This document shows, piece after piece, positions 1 to 8,358 of a DNA stretch of 48,919 bases. The notes beneath the pieces were generated by a model. The model searched no databases and was not told the origin of the DNA. It saw only the letters and a list, made by a program, of their open reading frames with translations. Both the position numbers and the translations under genes were made by a program. The first letter of the stretch is position 1; every line of letters begins with the position of its first letter. This DNA is from Roseibacillus sp. (GTDB taxonomy: Bacteria > Verrucomicrobiota > Verrucomicrobiia > Verrucomicrobiales > Akkermansiaceae): contig JAQWTV010000006.1 of the NCBI GenBank assembly GCA_029242545.1, positions 1 through 48,919 of the forward strand, given 5' to 3'.

Positions 1-1
1 T

Positions 2-2038
2 TACAGTAATGCCCTGTTATGGACGATGCAGGTCGAGGGGGGCAATATCGCCCAGAAGGGAATTACGATCAGGGTGGATAAGGGCCCGGGTGGTGTGGCC
101 GCGGGAAAGGCATGGATGCTCTATGACCACGACACCATGCGACTGGCAGCTGCGTGGACGGGGGATCGGTTTGTCGATTGGCGGGGGATCGCTTTTGATG
201 GTTCCCATGGAACCCACACGAGTATTGCCGGGGAGAAGAAGTTTGTATTTCCCAATCTCCCGATGTGGGCAAACCCGGAAACCGGAGACTATAAGGACCT
301 GCGCATCAGCGGCCGGGACAACAAGCCTTACGGGCCCCTGCCGGGAAATTGGGTAAGGTTTCGTGGGCTGCGATACGCAGGGAATGACGTCGTCGTGTCC
401 TACACGGTGGGGCAAAGAGAGGTTCAGGAAGTACCCCGGTGGAATGCGGGAACCGGGGCGTTTGTGAGAATTATGAGGGTAGGCGCTGGAGAGCAATCTC
501 TCCGAATGAAGCTCGATGCGGCGACAGAGCATACCTTTCCGCCGCACGAGAAATCGAAGATTTACCGGATCGTTATAAGAGAGAATGTTGCGGTGGAAGC
601 TGCGGAGCCGGGGGACGTTGAGCGATTTGACCCTGAACCGGAGCGGAGGTTCCCCGGGCGGCTCGTGACTACTATCGTCCCGGGTGAGGAGGAGGGCCCT
701 TTTGCGATCGACGTGCTGCCAACGCCTCCGCCCTCTGAGAATCCGTGGCAGTCGTGGATGAGAACCTCAGGATTCGATTTTTTCGCGGGTGGTAAGAGTG
801 CCGCGATTTGCACCTGGAACGGAGATGTCTGGATCGTTGATGGTATCGACCGAAGCGAAGGGGTGCTCCAGTGGCAGCGAATTTGCTCAGGGCTCTTTCA
901 ACCGCTGGGCCTACGAATAGTGGAAGGAAAGATCTATGTCGGGTGCAGGGACATGATCGCTCTTCTTCACGATGAAAATGGAGACCGAGAGACGGACTAC
1001 GTTGAGGTTTTCAACAATGATCATCAGGTTACAGAGCATTTCCATGAATTCGCGATGGGCCTCCAGACCGATGATGAGGGTAATTTTTACTATGCGAAGT
1101 CGGCACGCCATGCTCTTACCGCGGTGGTGCCGCACCATGGAACCCTGCTCAGAGTGAAGAAAGACGGTAGCCGTACGGATATCCTTGCAACCGGGTTCCG
1201 GGCAGCCAACGGGGTTTGCCTGAACCCGGACGGAAGCTTTATTGTAACCGATCAGGAAGGCCACTGGAACCCCAAGAACCGGATTAACTGGGTTGAAGGA
1301 AAGGGAGAAGAAGATTTCTACGGAAATATGTTCGGCTACCATGGGATCACCGATTCCTCCGACTCGGCCATGACTCCACCTCTGTGCTGGATCACAAATC
1401 AGTTTGATCGTTCACCGGCAGAATTACTCTGGGTGCCAGAAGACTCTGCCTGGAAGTCTCTGCGTGGCTCTCTTCTTAACCTTTCCTATGGTTATGGTAA
1501 GATTTATGTCGTTCCTCATGAGAAAGTCGACGGCCAGGTTCAGGGAGGGATGTGCCAGTTGCCGTTTGAAAAATTACCGACCGGTGTAATGCGGGGGCGT
1601 TTTCATTCTGGGGATGGTCAATTGTATGCGTGCGGGATGTTTGCGTGGGCCGGTAGTCAGCAGCAGCCGGGAGGATTCTACCGGGTGCGGGCAACTGGAA
1701 AACCTGCCTATGCGCCCGTCGGTCTCGAAACCGCCCCACGCCAGGTGCGGGTGTCATTCAGTGAGCCTCTTGATCGGGAGTCCACGGAGAAGACCGGAAA
1801 TTGGGAGATTGAGGCCTGGGATCTCAAGCGGACCAGAAATTATGGTTCCCGGCATTACAATCAACGGCGCTGGCAGGTAACGGGGGTGGCGCTGAGTGAT
1901 GACGGCCGGGTCGTAACTCTGGAGGTTCCTGACCTGATGCCTACCTGGGGAATGTCAATCCGCTGCAAAACAAGAGGGGTGGGAGGAGCAGAGGTAGTGC
2001 GAGAAATTCACAATTCTGTTCACAATATTGGGAAGTAG
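2..2038 (+). CDS. DUF6797-type beta-propeller protein, 5' end cut off by window edge
   Basis: The reading frame is open from base 2, so the true start lies upstream. The ATG at 26 is probably internal, because the frame before it reads like family sequence (LLWTMQVEGGNIAQKG). The N-terminal part matches the DUF6797 domain of Verrucomicrobia and Planctomycetes, with the typical WMLYDHDTMRLAAAW stretch. A PVC-type propeller follows from about residue 240 to 560 (for example GDVWIVDGIDRSEG and NGVCLNPDGSFIVTDQEGHW). The C-terminal tail has a beta-sandwich look and ends in HNSVHNIGK. Many relatives carry a c-type cytochrome domain at the C terminus; no CXXCH is seen here. It is probably exported, but the signal peptide is outside the window. 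Its substrate is unknown. A gap of about 130 bases separates it from the next gene. Confidence 0.75.
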   Translation, partial: YSNALLWTMQVEGGNIAQKGITIRVDKGPGGVAAGKAWMLYDHDTMRLAAAWTGDRFVDWRGIAFDGSHGTHTSIAGEKKFVFPNLPMWANPETGDYKDLRISGRDNKPYGPLPGNWVRFRGLRYAGNDVVVSYTVGQREVQEVPRWNAGTGAFVRIMRVGAGEQSLRMKLDAATEHTFPPHEKSKIYRIVIRENVAVEAAEPGDVERFDPEPERRFPGRLVTTIVPGEEEGPFAIDVLPTPPPSENPWQSWMRTSGFDFFAGGKSAAICTWNGDVWIVDGIDRSEGVLQWQRICSGLFQPLGLRIVEGKIYVGCRDMIALLHDENGDRETDYVEVFNNDHQVTEHFHEFAMGLQTDDEGNFYYAKSARHALTAVVPHHGTLLRVKKDGSRTDILATGFRAANGVCLNPDGSFIVTDQEGHWNPKNRINWVEGKGEEDFYGNMFGYHGITDSSDSAMTPPLCWITNQFDRSPAELLWVPEDSAWKSLRGSLLNLSYGYGKIYVVPHEKVDGQVQGGMCQLPFEKLPTGVMRGRFHSGDGQLYACGMFAWAGSQQQPGGFYRVRATGKPAYAPVGLETAPRQVRVSFSEPLDRESTEKTGNWEIEAWDLKRTRNYGSRHYNQRRWQVTGVALSDDGRVVTLEVPDLMPTWGMSIRCKTRGVGGAEVVREIHNSVHNIGK

Positions 2039-2056
2039 ACGTCTATCTTCCGCTAC

Positions 2057-2087
2057 CTTAATATATCATGTTAACAATATAGTTAAG
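2057..2087. repeat. AT-rich imperfect inverted repeat
   Basis: The arms CTTAATATAT (2057-2066) and ATATAGTTAAG (2077-2087) pair with one bulged base around a 10-base loop. It lies between the stop of the DUF6797-type gene and the start of the next gene. There is no T-run after it, so an intrinsic terminator is not well supported. It could be an operator or simply AT-rich spacer. Confidence 0.3.
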
Positions 2088-2169
2088 CACTACGGATAAA
2101 AGTCTCCTTGCTTGATTGGTAGGGCGGGGCCAAGTTGGGATCAATTCTGCTCCACCAAAAGTATCGACC

Positions 2170-3855
2170 ATGAATGTTTCCCCCCGAACTTCGGCTGCGC
2201 TCCTAGCGGCGCTGATTATGCCAACGCTCCCAACCCACGCAGATTACGAGGTTGATCTCGACCTTGGGTCACTTCCAGAAGGTATCACGACCATTTCCGG
2301 CACAACAGCGGAGTTTGTCACAGATGATCCGCTGAATCCGGAAGAGAAAATTACCATTGGCGGAAACAACAATGCAGACAACATCAGAGGATCCGAAAAC
2401 GCTCTAGTGCTGTTCAATATCAACGAGACTTTGAGTTGGGGCAATGAGCTGGTTCATCAGTTCACCCTCGACGCTCCCTCGGTCATCAATTTTATTCCCA
2501 ATCTCAATGACGCGGAGGGTGACCCTGATTTCTTCCTTTTGGAGGGCCTCACTACCGACCCTGATCTCGTGCCAGGAAAAAACGTGGCAACTGAAGGGAT
2601 TTGGTATGCTTTCATGGACGGAGACAATCCCGCTACTGAAACCGTCACCCTCCGACCGGGAACCTACTATTTCGTCGTGGAATCCTACAGCGGCTCCGAT
2701 ACGACCCCGATTGAGCAGGACTCAACATTCTCGATGGATATAGAAGTGCTTCCTGCCCTGTTCCCGGATGAGGTGAGTGTTGACTTGGGGGTGATAGGGA
2801 CAGAGTTGACACCCCTCAGCTTTGACACCTTTGGCTCAGATTTTGATACTCAGCTTGCTATTTTCTCCAGCGATACGGGAGAGCTGATTCAGGAGAACGA
2901 TAACGACCCTGAAGATGGCGGACTTGGGGATGGGACCCAGAGCAGGATTGCCTTCCCTGATGGCCTCGCCGGCGGAAGTTACATAGCAGTGGTCGCCGGT
3001 GCCGGTGCCATTTTTGAAGCTGGGCCTGTGACCGGGGTCGGAGGCGCTACCGGAAGCGTCGTCTTTAACCATACGGCGAACAGTACAGATCCCGACGCGA
3101 TCGGTGGCCTTGGAACGGAGATCACGAGGACGTCGCCGGGGGAAGAGGTCTCCGAGACGGTCTGGTTTGTGTTTCAAATTGACGGATTTGTGGATAACGG
3201 GCCGTCGAATTTTCAGGACATCGGGAAGGTTGCGGATGCCTTTGCTCCGTTCGAATTGAACACTTTTACCGGGACGACCATTGACACGGAGTTGGGCCTA
3301 TATGACGCCGACGGCAACCTGATCATTAACAATGACGATGCCGCTGGAGTCCTCCAGAGTCAGTTGGATTTCCCGACGGGTCTGGCCGAGGGATTTTACT
3401 TTTTAGCGGTAGGTTCCTACAATACGCAGTTTGATCCTGTGAATTTCGAGGTGCTCCTCGGGGGGGCAGGTGGTGCGTATACGCTCACTCACCCGAACGG
3501 CCTCGAGACTGGAGTCCTTGGTGCGGGCGGCTTCGACTGGTATCGCTTGGAGGTAGGTAGCCCCGTTGGAGGCGGCGGCGGAGGAGGAGGTGGTACATCC
3601 CCAATTCAAATTACGAGCCTTACCTACGATCAGGAACGGAACGAATTCACTGTGGCATGGGAGGCAACGATCCCAGGCCCTTTCCTTATTGAAATGGGAA
3701 CGGCCGCTGATCTCGCGGCGATTACCCCGCAGGTTAACATCTTGCCTGAGGTGCTGGCGGCAGGAATTACCGAGTCTCCGATCACGGTGCCAGTGCCTCC
3801 CGGCTTGCTTAGTGAGCCCCAGCTCTTCCTGCGAGTTTATGAGGACTCCCAGTAA
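2170..3855 (+). CDS. Secreted repeat protein with pre-peptidase-like beta-sandwich modules
   Basis: The ATG at 2170 is chosen because a signal peptide follows directly (MNVSPRTSAALLAALIMP, cleavage probably after THA). Upstream in-frame codons from 2116 give no signal-like sequence. The mature protein has two related modules of the type seen in pre-peptidase C-terminal (PPC/DVUA0089-like) domains, with the pattern D-TxLxLxxxDGxLIxxNDD. They lie at about residues 200-285 (FDTQLAIFSSDTGELIQEND) and 350-440 (IDTELGLYDADGNLIINNDD). A run of nine Gly leads to a short C-terminal beta domain. No catalytic motif is visible. A role in the envelope or as a secreted binding protein is inference. It is convergent with the sulfatase gene, with only seven bases between the two stop codons. 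Confidence 0.7.
   Translation: MNVSPRTSAALLAALIMPTLPTHADYEVDLDLGSLPEGITTISGTTAEFVTDDPLNPEEKITIGGNNNADNIRGSENALVLFNINETLSWGNELVHQFTLDAPSVINFIPNLNDAEGDPDFFLLEGLTTDPDLVPGKNVATEGIWYAFMDGDNPATETVTLRPGTYYFVVESYSGSDTTPIEQDSTFSMDIEVLPALFPDEVSVDLGVIGTELTPLSFDTFGSDFDTQLAIFSSDTGELIQENDNDPEDGGLGDGTQSRIAFPDGLAGGSYIAVVAGAGAIFEAGPVTGVGGATGSVVFNHTANSTDPDAIGGLGTEITRTSPGEEVSETVWFVFQIDGFVDNGPSNFQDIGKVADAFAPFELNTFTGTTIDTELGLYDADGNLIINNDDAAGVLQSQLDFPTGLAEGFYFLAVGSYNTQFDPVNFEVLLGGAGGAYTLTHPNGLETGVLGAGGFDWYRLEVGSPVGGGGGGGGGTSPIQITSLTYDQERNEFTVAWEATIPGPFLIEMGTAADLAAITPQVNILPEVLAAGITESPITVPVPPGLLSEPQLFLRVYEDSQ
3568..3594 (+). repeat. Poly-glycine codon run (nine GGN codons)
   Basis: Nine consecutive glycine codons with mixed third bases encode a flexible linker between the repeat modules and the C-terminal beta domain of the secreted protein. 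The mixed codons argue for selection on the protein rather than simple slippage. Confidence 0.8.
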
Positions 3856-3862
3856 GCCGACG

Positions 3863-5269
3863 TTACTCCCTCGCAGCCGGTATTGAGGCGCCTAGGCTCT
3901 TCTGCCACTCTATCAACTCAGTAAGTAAGGCCCCGGCAATCTCCGGGCGGGCCTTGGAGAGCTCTTTCGATTCCCCAAGGTCCTCGCTGAGGTCATAAAG
4001 CTCAATCTTATCGAAGTGGTAGAACTGGATGAGCTTCCAGTCGCCTTTTCGTATTGCGGCCCCTGGAGTCCACATGGATCCGTGGTAGTGGGGGTAATGC
4101 CAGTAAAGCGTGCGGGATGCGCTGTCCTTAACCTTTCCATTCATGAGACCGACAAAACTCTGGCCGTCCATGTGCTGTTCTGGGCGGAGGGGAAGACCGG
4201 CAAGTGAGAGGAGAGTGGGATAAATATCGGTACTAAGCACCGGAGTGCTGAGCTGCAGTCCTGCACTTCTCCGGTTTGGCATTCTTACAATCAAAGGAAC
4301 ACGGATTCCTCCCTCGTAAAGCCATCCTTTGCTGGCGCGCAATGGGAGGTTACATCCCGGGCCTACACCTTGTTTGGTGGCGAGACCGCCATTGTCCGAG
4401 AAGAAGAAAATATACGTGTTTTCCAGAATGCCCTGCGAAGCCAGGTGCGTAACAAGTGCCCCGACCGAATCATCGACGGACTGGACCATGGTTGCGAGGG
4501 CCGCGTTGTCCTGACGAGGCCGGCTCCGACCATCTTGCTCCCTGATTGCTATCGGAGAGGGGCCGAGCTGTGCGGCCTTATCCCGGTAATGGGCATGATA
4601 TTTGTTCTCTGGAATGATGGGGGTGTGGATGTCGTAATAAGAGAGGAAGGCAAGGAACGGCGCATTCTTGCTTTCGGTGATGAACTTTTTTGTCTCTCGG
4701 GTGAGGTCAATTGTGCCGTGTTTCCTGCCAGTGGTAGTGCCATTACCCGGAGAACCCTTGGAGGGATTCTCGTGGGGATCGTAATATTTCTCGAATCCCT
4801 GCTTGTCGGGGCTGAACTGGGTGCCTCCCAGATGCCATTTGCCGGTATAGAAAGTAGAGTATCCCCCCTCTTTCAAGGCCTCGGCGATTGTGACCTCTTC
4901 CAGCGCGAGATGGTGATCGTCCGAAGGGGTCTTTAATCTGCGACCCTTTCCGCTGCTCCCGGGGATCCAATCAGTGATGTTGACCCTGACCGGATGCTTG
5001 CCGGTCATGAGGGAGGCCCGGGTTGGTGAGCAGATTGATGCTGCCGTGTAGGCATCGGTAAAACGAATGCCCTCTCTGGCCAGACGGTCGAGATGAGGAG
5101 TTTCGTGGAAGGTTGACCCGTAACAGGCAAGATCAGCCCAGCCAAGGTCGTCGACCAGGAGAAAGAGGAAATTTGGCTTGGCCTCTTTCCCGGAATTCCT
5201 CGCGATGACTTCTGAGGACAGGGCGAGGCCGTAAGCGAGAATAAGAAGTAAGATGCGCATGGTGGTCAT
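3863..5269 (-). CDS. Cys-type sulfatase (family S1), exported
   Basis: Type I sulfatase that hydrolyses sulfate esters, probably on a polysaccharide or glycoside. The signal peptide is followed by NFLFLLVDDLGWADL with the metal-binding Asp pair (40-41). The C-S-P-T-R signature has its Cys at residue 80, the residue converted to formylglycine by a maturation enzyme not present in this window. GKWHLGG and the FFSDNGG metal-site motif are also present, and the 468-residue length is usual. Start: the ATG at 5269 overlaps the upstream stop in an ATGA junction, which implies translational coupling. An alternative ATG lies three codons later. It is the last gene of the operon with the MetE-like enzyme, symporter and small membrane protein. 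Desulfation of an organosulfate whose product is then imported is a reasonable inference. The substrate is not readable. Confidence 0.92.
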   Translation of the reverse strand: MTTMRILLLILAYGLALSSEVIARNSGKEAKPNFLFLLVDDLGWADLACYGSTFHETPHLDRLAREGIRFTDAYTAASICSPTRASLMTGKHPVRVNITDWIPGSSGKGRRLKTPSDDHHLALEEVTIAEALKEGGYSTFYTGKWHLGGTQFSPDKQGFEKYYDPHENPSKGSPGNGTTTGRKHGTIDLTRETKKFITESKNAPFLAFLSYYDIHTPIIPENKYHAHYRDKAAQLGPSPIAIREQDGRSRPRQDNAALATMVQSVDDSVGALVTHLASQGILENTYIFFFSDNGGLATKQGVGPGCNLPLRASKGWLYEGGIRVPLIVRMPNRRSAGLQLSTPVLSTDIYPTLLSLAGLPLRPEQHMDGQSFVGLMNGKVKDSASRTLYWHYPHYHGSMWTPGAAIRKGDWKLIQFYHFDKIELYDLSEDLGESKELSKARPEIAGALLTELIEWQKSLGASIPAARE

Positions 5270-6291
5270 TTGCCAAGGTAGAGATCCCTGCCCATTGCGA
5301 GGGCGGCGATCTTACGATCAGCTACCGAGCGCTTGAGCATCCAGAACCCGCAATCGGGATGAATATACTGGACCCGCCCGGCCCCGATCACCTTTTCGGC
5401 CTCCTCGATCGATCGCGCGATATCTTCCGCGGTTTCTACTGCGTTAACCTTGATGTTGACCACCCCCAAGCCAATGCCAACCGTTTGATTGAGGTCCTTG
5501 AGAGCTTGGAGGTCATCCTTGGGGCGATGAGCAAGTTCGAGGACGAGGTGGTCGGCGTGCAGGGAGTTCAGGAACTCAAGGAGAGGTTGCCACGCACCGG
5601 CCTGAATGGTCTGACCTCCATAGTTGCCGAAGCAGAAGTGGACGGCAGTAGGCCCCTCGAAGGCATCCAGAACCTTGTTGATAGCCTTGGCCGCGAGTGG
5701 TCCATCAGACGGATTACCGGGAATGTTGGCCTCATCTACCTGCAGGCAGGAGCACGGGCACCCCGAAACCTGTTCGGCCATGACGTCTGCGAGGGCGAGA
5801 GTCAGGGCCGTAAAGTCATGGTAATGCTGGTCCAGAAGAGTACGGGCCAGCATATAGGGGCTGGTGACGGTGAACTTGAATGGGCCTCCGGCAACCCTGG
5901 CCGCTCGCTGGCAGTCCTCGATCAGGTTGAGGCCACCTCCATGGAGTGCCTCGCGGACCACAGCGGCTGGTTTGGCCCGGAAACCCATGCTGTGCATGGA
6001 GCGGAAAGCCTCTGCGTCTTTCCGTCCAATGGAGGTGTCACAGCCGCCCATCGGCGCAACGAAATACTCGATCATTCCGTTGGTGTCGGGGTGGTTGATG
6101 TCGAAGCGGTAGAGCTCCCCATCTGTGGGGAGGTCGATCCCAGCCTGTCGCTGGGTGTCAAAGATGACCCTCGTGGCATCGGTGACAGCTTGCTCAGACG
6201 GAAGCGCGCTCAACCAGTCGGGGACGGGATACGATCCCACCGTGGTAGTCATGATGCCCGGATTCTCGGGCAGAGGAGTGATAGTGTTCAT
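5266..6291 (-). CDS. MetE-like zinc methyltransferase domain protein (core-MetE type)
   Basis: Homologue of the C-terminal catalytic half of cobalamin-independent methionine synthase (UROD/MetE fold). It opens with TTTVGSYPVPDWL, a typical start of this family. Zinc ligands can be placed at H218 and C220 (AVHFCFGN), E252 (VLELAH) and C314 (IHPDCGFW). The substrate-binding Asp-Glu lies in QVDEANI (186-187). At 341 residues it lacks the N-terminal half of full MetE, as do the archaeal core-MetE proteins and epoxyalkane:coenzyme M transferases. It could therefore transfer a methyl or alkyl group to or from a thiol other than homocysteine. The motif reads PDCGFWMLKRS where MetE has PDCGLKTR, so the substrate pocket probably differs. 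It lies between a symporter and a sulfatase, overlapping the latter by four bases. Confidence 0.85.
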   Translation of the reverse strand: MNTITPLPENPGIMTTTVGSYPVPDWLSALPSEQAVTDATRVIFDTQRQAGIDLPTDGELYRFDINHPDTNGMIEYFVAPMGGCDTSIGRKDAEAFRSMHSMGFRAKPAAVVREALHGGGLNLIEDCQRAARVAGGPFKFTVTSPYMLARTLLDQHYHDFTALTLALADVMAEQVSGCPCSCLQVDEANIPGNPSDGPLAAKAINKVLDAFEGPTAVHFCFGNYGGQTIQAGAWQPLLEFLNSLHADHLVLELAHRPKDDLQALKDLNQTVGIGLGVVNIKVNAVETAEDIARSIEEAEKVIGAGRVQYIHPDCGFWMLKRSVADRKIAALAMGRDLYLGK

Positions 6292-6351
6292 GTTGACCAG
6301 TGGATTGCTGCCTGAGGAGTAAGTCTTGAGCGGACCGCATGAACTTGCAAG

Positions 6352-8046
6352 TTACGATACTTCCTTAAGGTCGCGCGCAAATGCCTCCCGGTGACTCTTC
6401 TCCGGCCGGGGGCTGAAGAAGCTGACCAGAATAAATACCGCGACATTCACAATGATGCCGCACAAGCCCACATCAAGAAGGCCCTTGAGGGTTGTGGTTC
6501 CTTTAAGGACCCAGCCTTCGCCTCCAAGTAAAAGCTGCCCGAGGGGCGGGAAGAGACAGACGGTCAGCAGGCCAGCGGCAAGACCTGCGATTGCGCCCCG
6601 CCGGCTCCCACGGCGCAGGAAAATCATGTCGAAGGTGATGGGAACGAGCTGGGCTGAGAAGGCCATGGCGAGGAAGAAGAAAGCAGTGATGGTATCGAGA
6701 AGCCCTCGCAGGTCCTTACCGGCAAATGTGATGGTTGCGGCCGCAATAGTGGCCATGATGATGACCAGCCGGCCGATCCAAGTCCGCTCCCGTTCTGAGG
6801 ACTTTTTCCTATATGGGTGATAAAGGTCTCGAGTCACGATCGCGCTCACGGCATGAAGGTTTGAGTCAGCAGTAGACATTGATGCCGCCATGACCGCCAC
6901 GAGGATCAGTGAGACGAGGACAAGTCCAATGGTGCCGAACATTTCAGGGAAGTAATCCTGAATAACATGAATTAGAACCTGATCCGTCTTTGATCCGTCC
7001 GGGAGGTGAACTACGCCATCAATCATTTCTGGTTGGTAGAGAACCCGGCCGCCGAGGCCGACGAGGAAGACTCCAAAGATGAAGCACACGGGGAGAATGG
7101 TGGAGAAAGCGATGGCTGCTCGACGCAGGGTTTTGGAGTCGCGGGCGGCATAAAAACGCATCCACTGGGCAGGCTGGATAATGCTGGCTAACGATGCAAA
7201 GGCACAGAAGGTGAGGATCTTCCAGACGTTGTGGGGATTGGTGTCCCCCGGATCTGGAACGGTGAGGAGGCTCCCGTCGAGTTCCGAAGAAACGCGGGCA
7301 AAGAAGTTGGACGGACCCTCAAGAGCATAAATGACGGCTACCCCGGACAGAACCATGGCACTCAGCAGAATAATTCCCTGCATGACATCGGTCCACGCGA
7401 CCGACCGCATTCCGCCGATGATCACATAGATCATCGTAACGAGGGAGAGGGCTGCCACCCCGGCGTCCTCCATTGTAATTTGCCAGCCAAAAATGGAGAC
7501 ATGCTCGATTTCCTGAAAGAGGCCATCAGCGAGCAGGCCGCCTCCCTTGATCTGGATGACGACGTAGGGAATAACGTAAAGAGCTCCGGTAAGAGCGATT
7601 ATGATACGGAGAGCAGGAGAGTCTCCGTAGTAGTCGGTCACCATGTCTGCAGGAGTGATGTAGCCACGTTTCCGGCCAATCCGCCGGATACGATTCCCAA
7701 GCAGGTAGATTGCGACGGCTGCTACCGGAAGGTTGAGAGCATAAAGCATGGGTGCGATGCCTCCTTCGTATATCCAGCCTGGGAAAGTAAGGATGGCGAA
7801 GCTTGAGAAGAACGTCGCCATGATGGTGAGAGAAGTCACGATCACGCCCTGGCCTCGACCCGCGAGATAGTAATCCGTTTCGGCATTCGTGGCGCGCCGG
7901 CTGCGGAGGAGGCTGATCACTCCGAGTGAGAGCAGCCCCACCAGATAAAATGCAAGGACGATATAGGGCCATGTCCCCAGGCTGAGGGGAGCCTCCGTAG
8001 TGGCCAGAAATCCTGACCCAAATGATTCTAGTCGGAGTCCTTCCAC
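6352..8046 (-). CDS. Sodium:solute symporter (SSS family)
   Basis: Multi-pass inner-membrane transporter of the SSS/SLC5 family that uses the sodium gradient to import a small solute. About 13 hydrophobic segments can be counted. Family marks include DYYLAGRGQGVIVTSLTIMATFFSS near the N terminus, GGMRSVAWTDVMQG, and AASMSTADSNLHAVSAIVTRDLY. The start is a GTG at 8046 inside the 3' end of the preceding small gene (19-base overlap), which suggests coupled translation. The length of 564 residues is normal. It sits 60 bases upstream of the MetE-like gene and in the same operon as a sulfatase. The solute may therefore be a sulfur or methylated compound, or a desulfated sugar; this is inference only. 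Confidence 0.92.
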   Translation of the reverse strand: MEGLRLESFGSGFLATTEAPLSLGTWPYIVLAFYLVGLLSLGVISLLRSRRATNAETDYYLAGRGQGVIVTSLTIMATFFSSFAILTFPGWIYEGGIAPMLYALNLPVAAVAIYLLGNRIRRIGRKRGYITPADMVTDYYGDSPALRIIIALTGALYVIPYVVIQIKGGGLLADGLFQEIEHVSIFGWQITMEDAGVAALSLVTMIYVIIGGMRSVAWTDVMQGIILLSAMVLSGVAVIYALEGPSNFFARVSSELDGSLLTVPDPGDTNPHNVWKILTFCAFASLASIIQPAQWMRFYAARDSKTLRRAAIAFSTILPVCFIFGVFLVGLGGRVLYQPEMIDGVVHLPDGSKTDQVLIHVIQDYFPEMFGTIGLVLVSLILVAVMAASMSTADSNLHAVSAIVTRDLYHPYRKKSSERERTWIGRLVIIMATIAAATITFAGKDLRGLLDTITAFFFLAMAFSAQLVPITFDMIFLRRGSRRGAIAGLAAGLLTVCLFPPLGQLLLGGEGWVLKGTTTLKGLLDVGLCGIIVNVAVFILVSFFSPRPEKSHREAFARDLKEVS

Positions 8047-8237
8047 AACGTCAGAGCGGCAGCGAGTATACAGGTTACCATTACGAGGAACCAGAAGACC
8101 ACCCAGAGGTAGAGGGCGGGTATTCCGAACCAGATATTGGGAGCCTCACTTGTGCCATCAATCATCGCTGCTCCGGGCCCTGGTCCGAGAACCAGGGCGA
8201 TCAGGAAAATAACGGTTAGAAGCCAGCTCCTCCTCAA
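8028..8237 (-). CDS. Small two-helix membrane protein, likely symporter partner
   Basis: Short protein of 69 residues with two hydrophobic segments, about residues 5-25 and 36-62, joined by a short loop containing APNIWFGIPALYLWVVFW. Small DUF3311- or YhdT-like proteins are often encoded just before SSS symporters and are thought to be accessory subunits; this resembles that arrangement. It starts at a TTG (8237). The ATG a few bases upstream is in another frame and stops at once. The 3' end overlaps the symporter start by 19 bases. It is probably the first gene of the minus-strand operon running to 3863. Confidence 0.7.
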   Translation of the reverse strand: MRRSWLLTVIFLIALVLGPGPGAAMIDGTSEAPNIWFGIPALYLWVVFWFLVMVTCILAAALTLWKDSD

Positions 8238-8358
8238 GATCTCTTCATAACAATGGAGAACTCCTCAGGGTGTCGATGCAAAACTTACGCCAGCGGAATG
8301 AGACTGTCACAGCTGGGGCTTGTGTGGTTCTGGAATCTCGGTTTCAGTAGTGGCAGAC

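Noticed and set aside
5359..6315. 318-codon plus-strand open frame opposite the MetE-like gene
   Set aside because: It is the antisense of a gene with clear zinc-ligand motifs. The translation has no family motif and no signal peptide, and it exists because of GC-rich codon structure.
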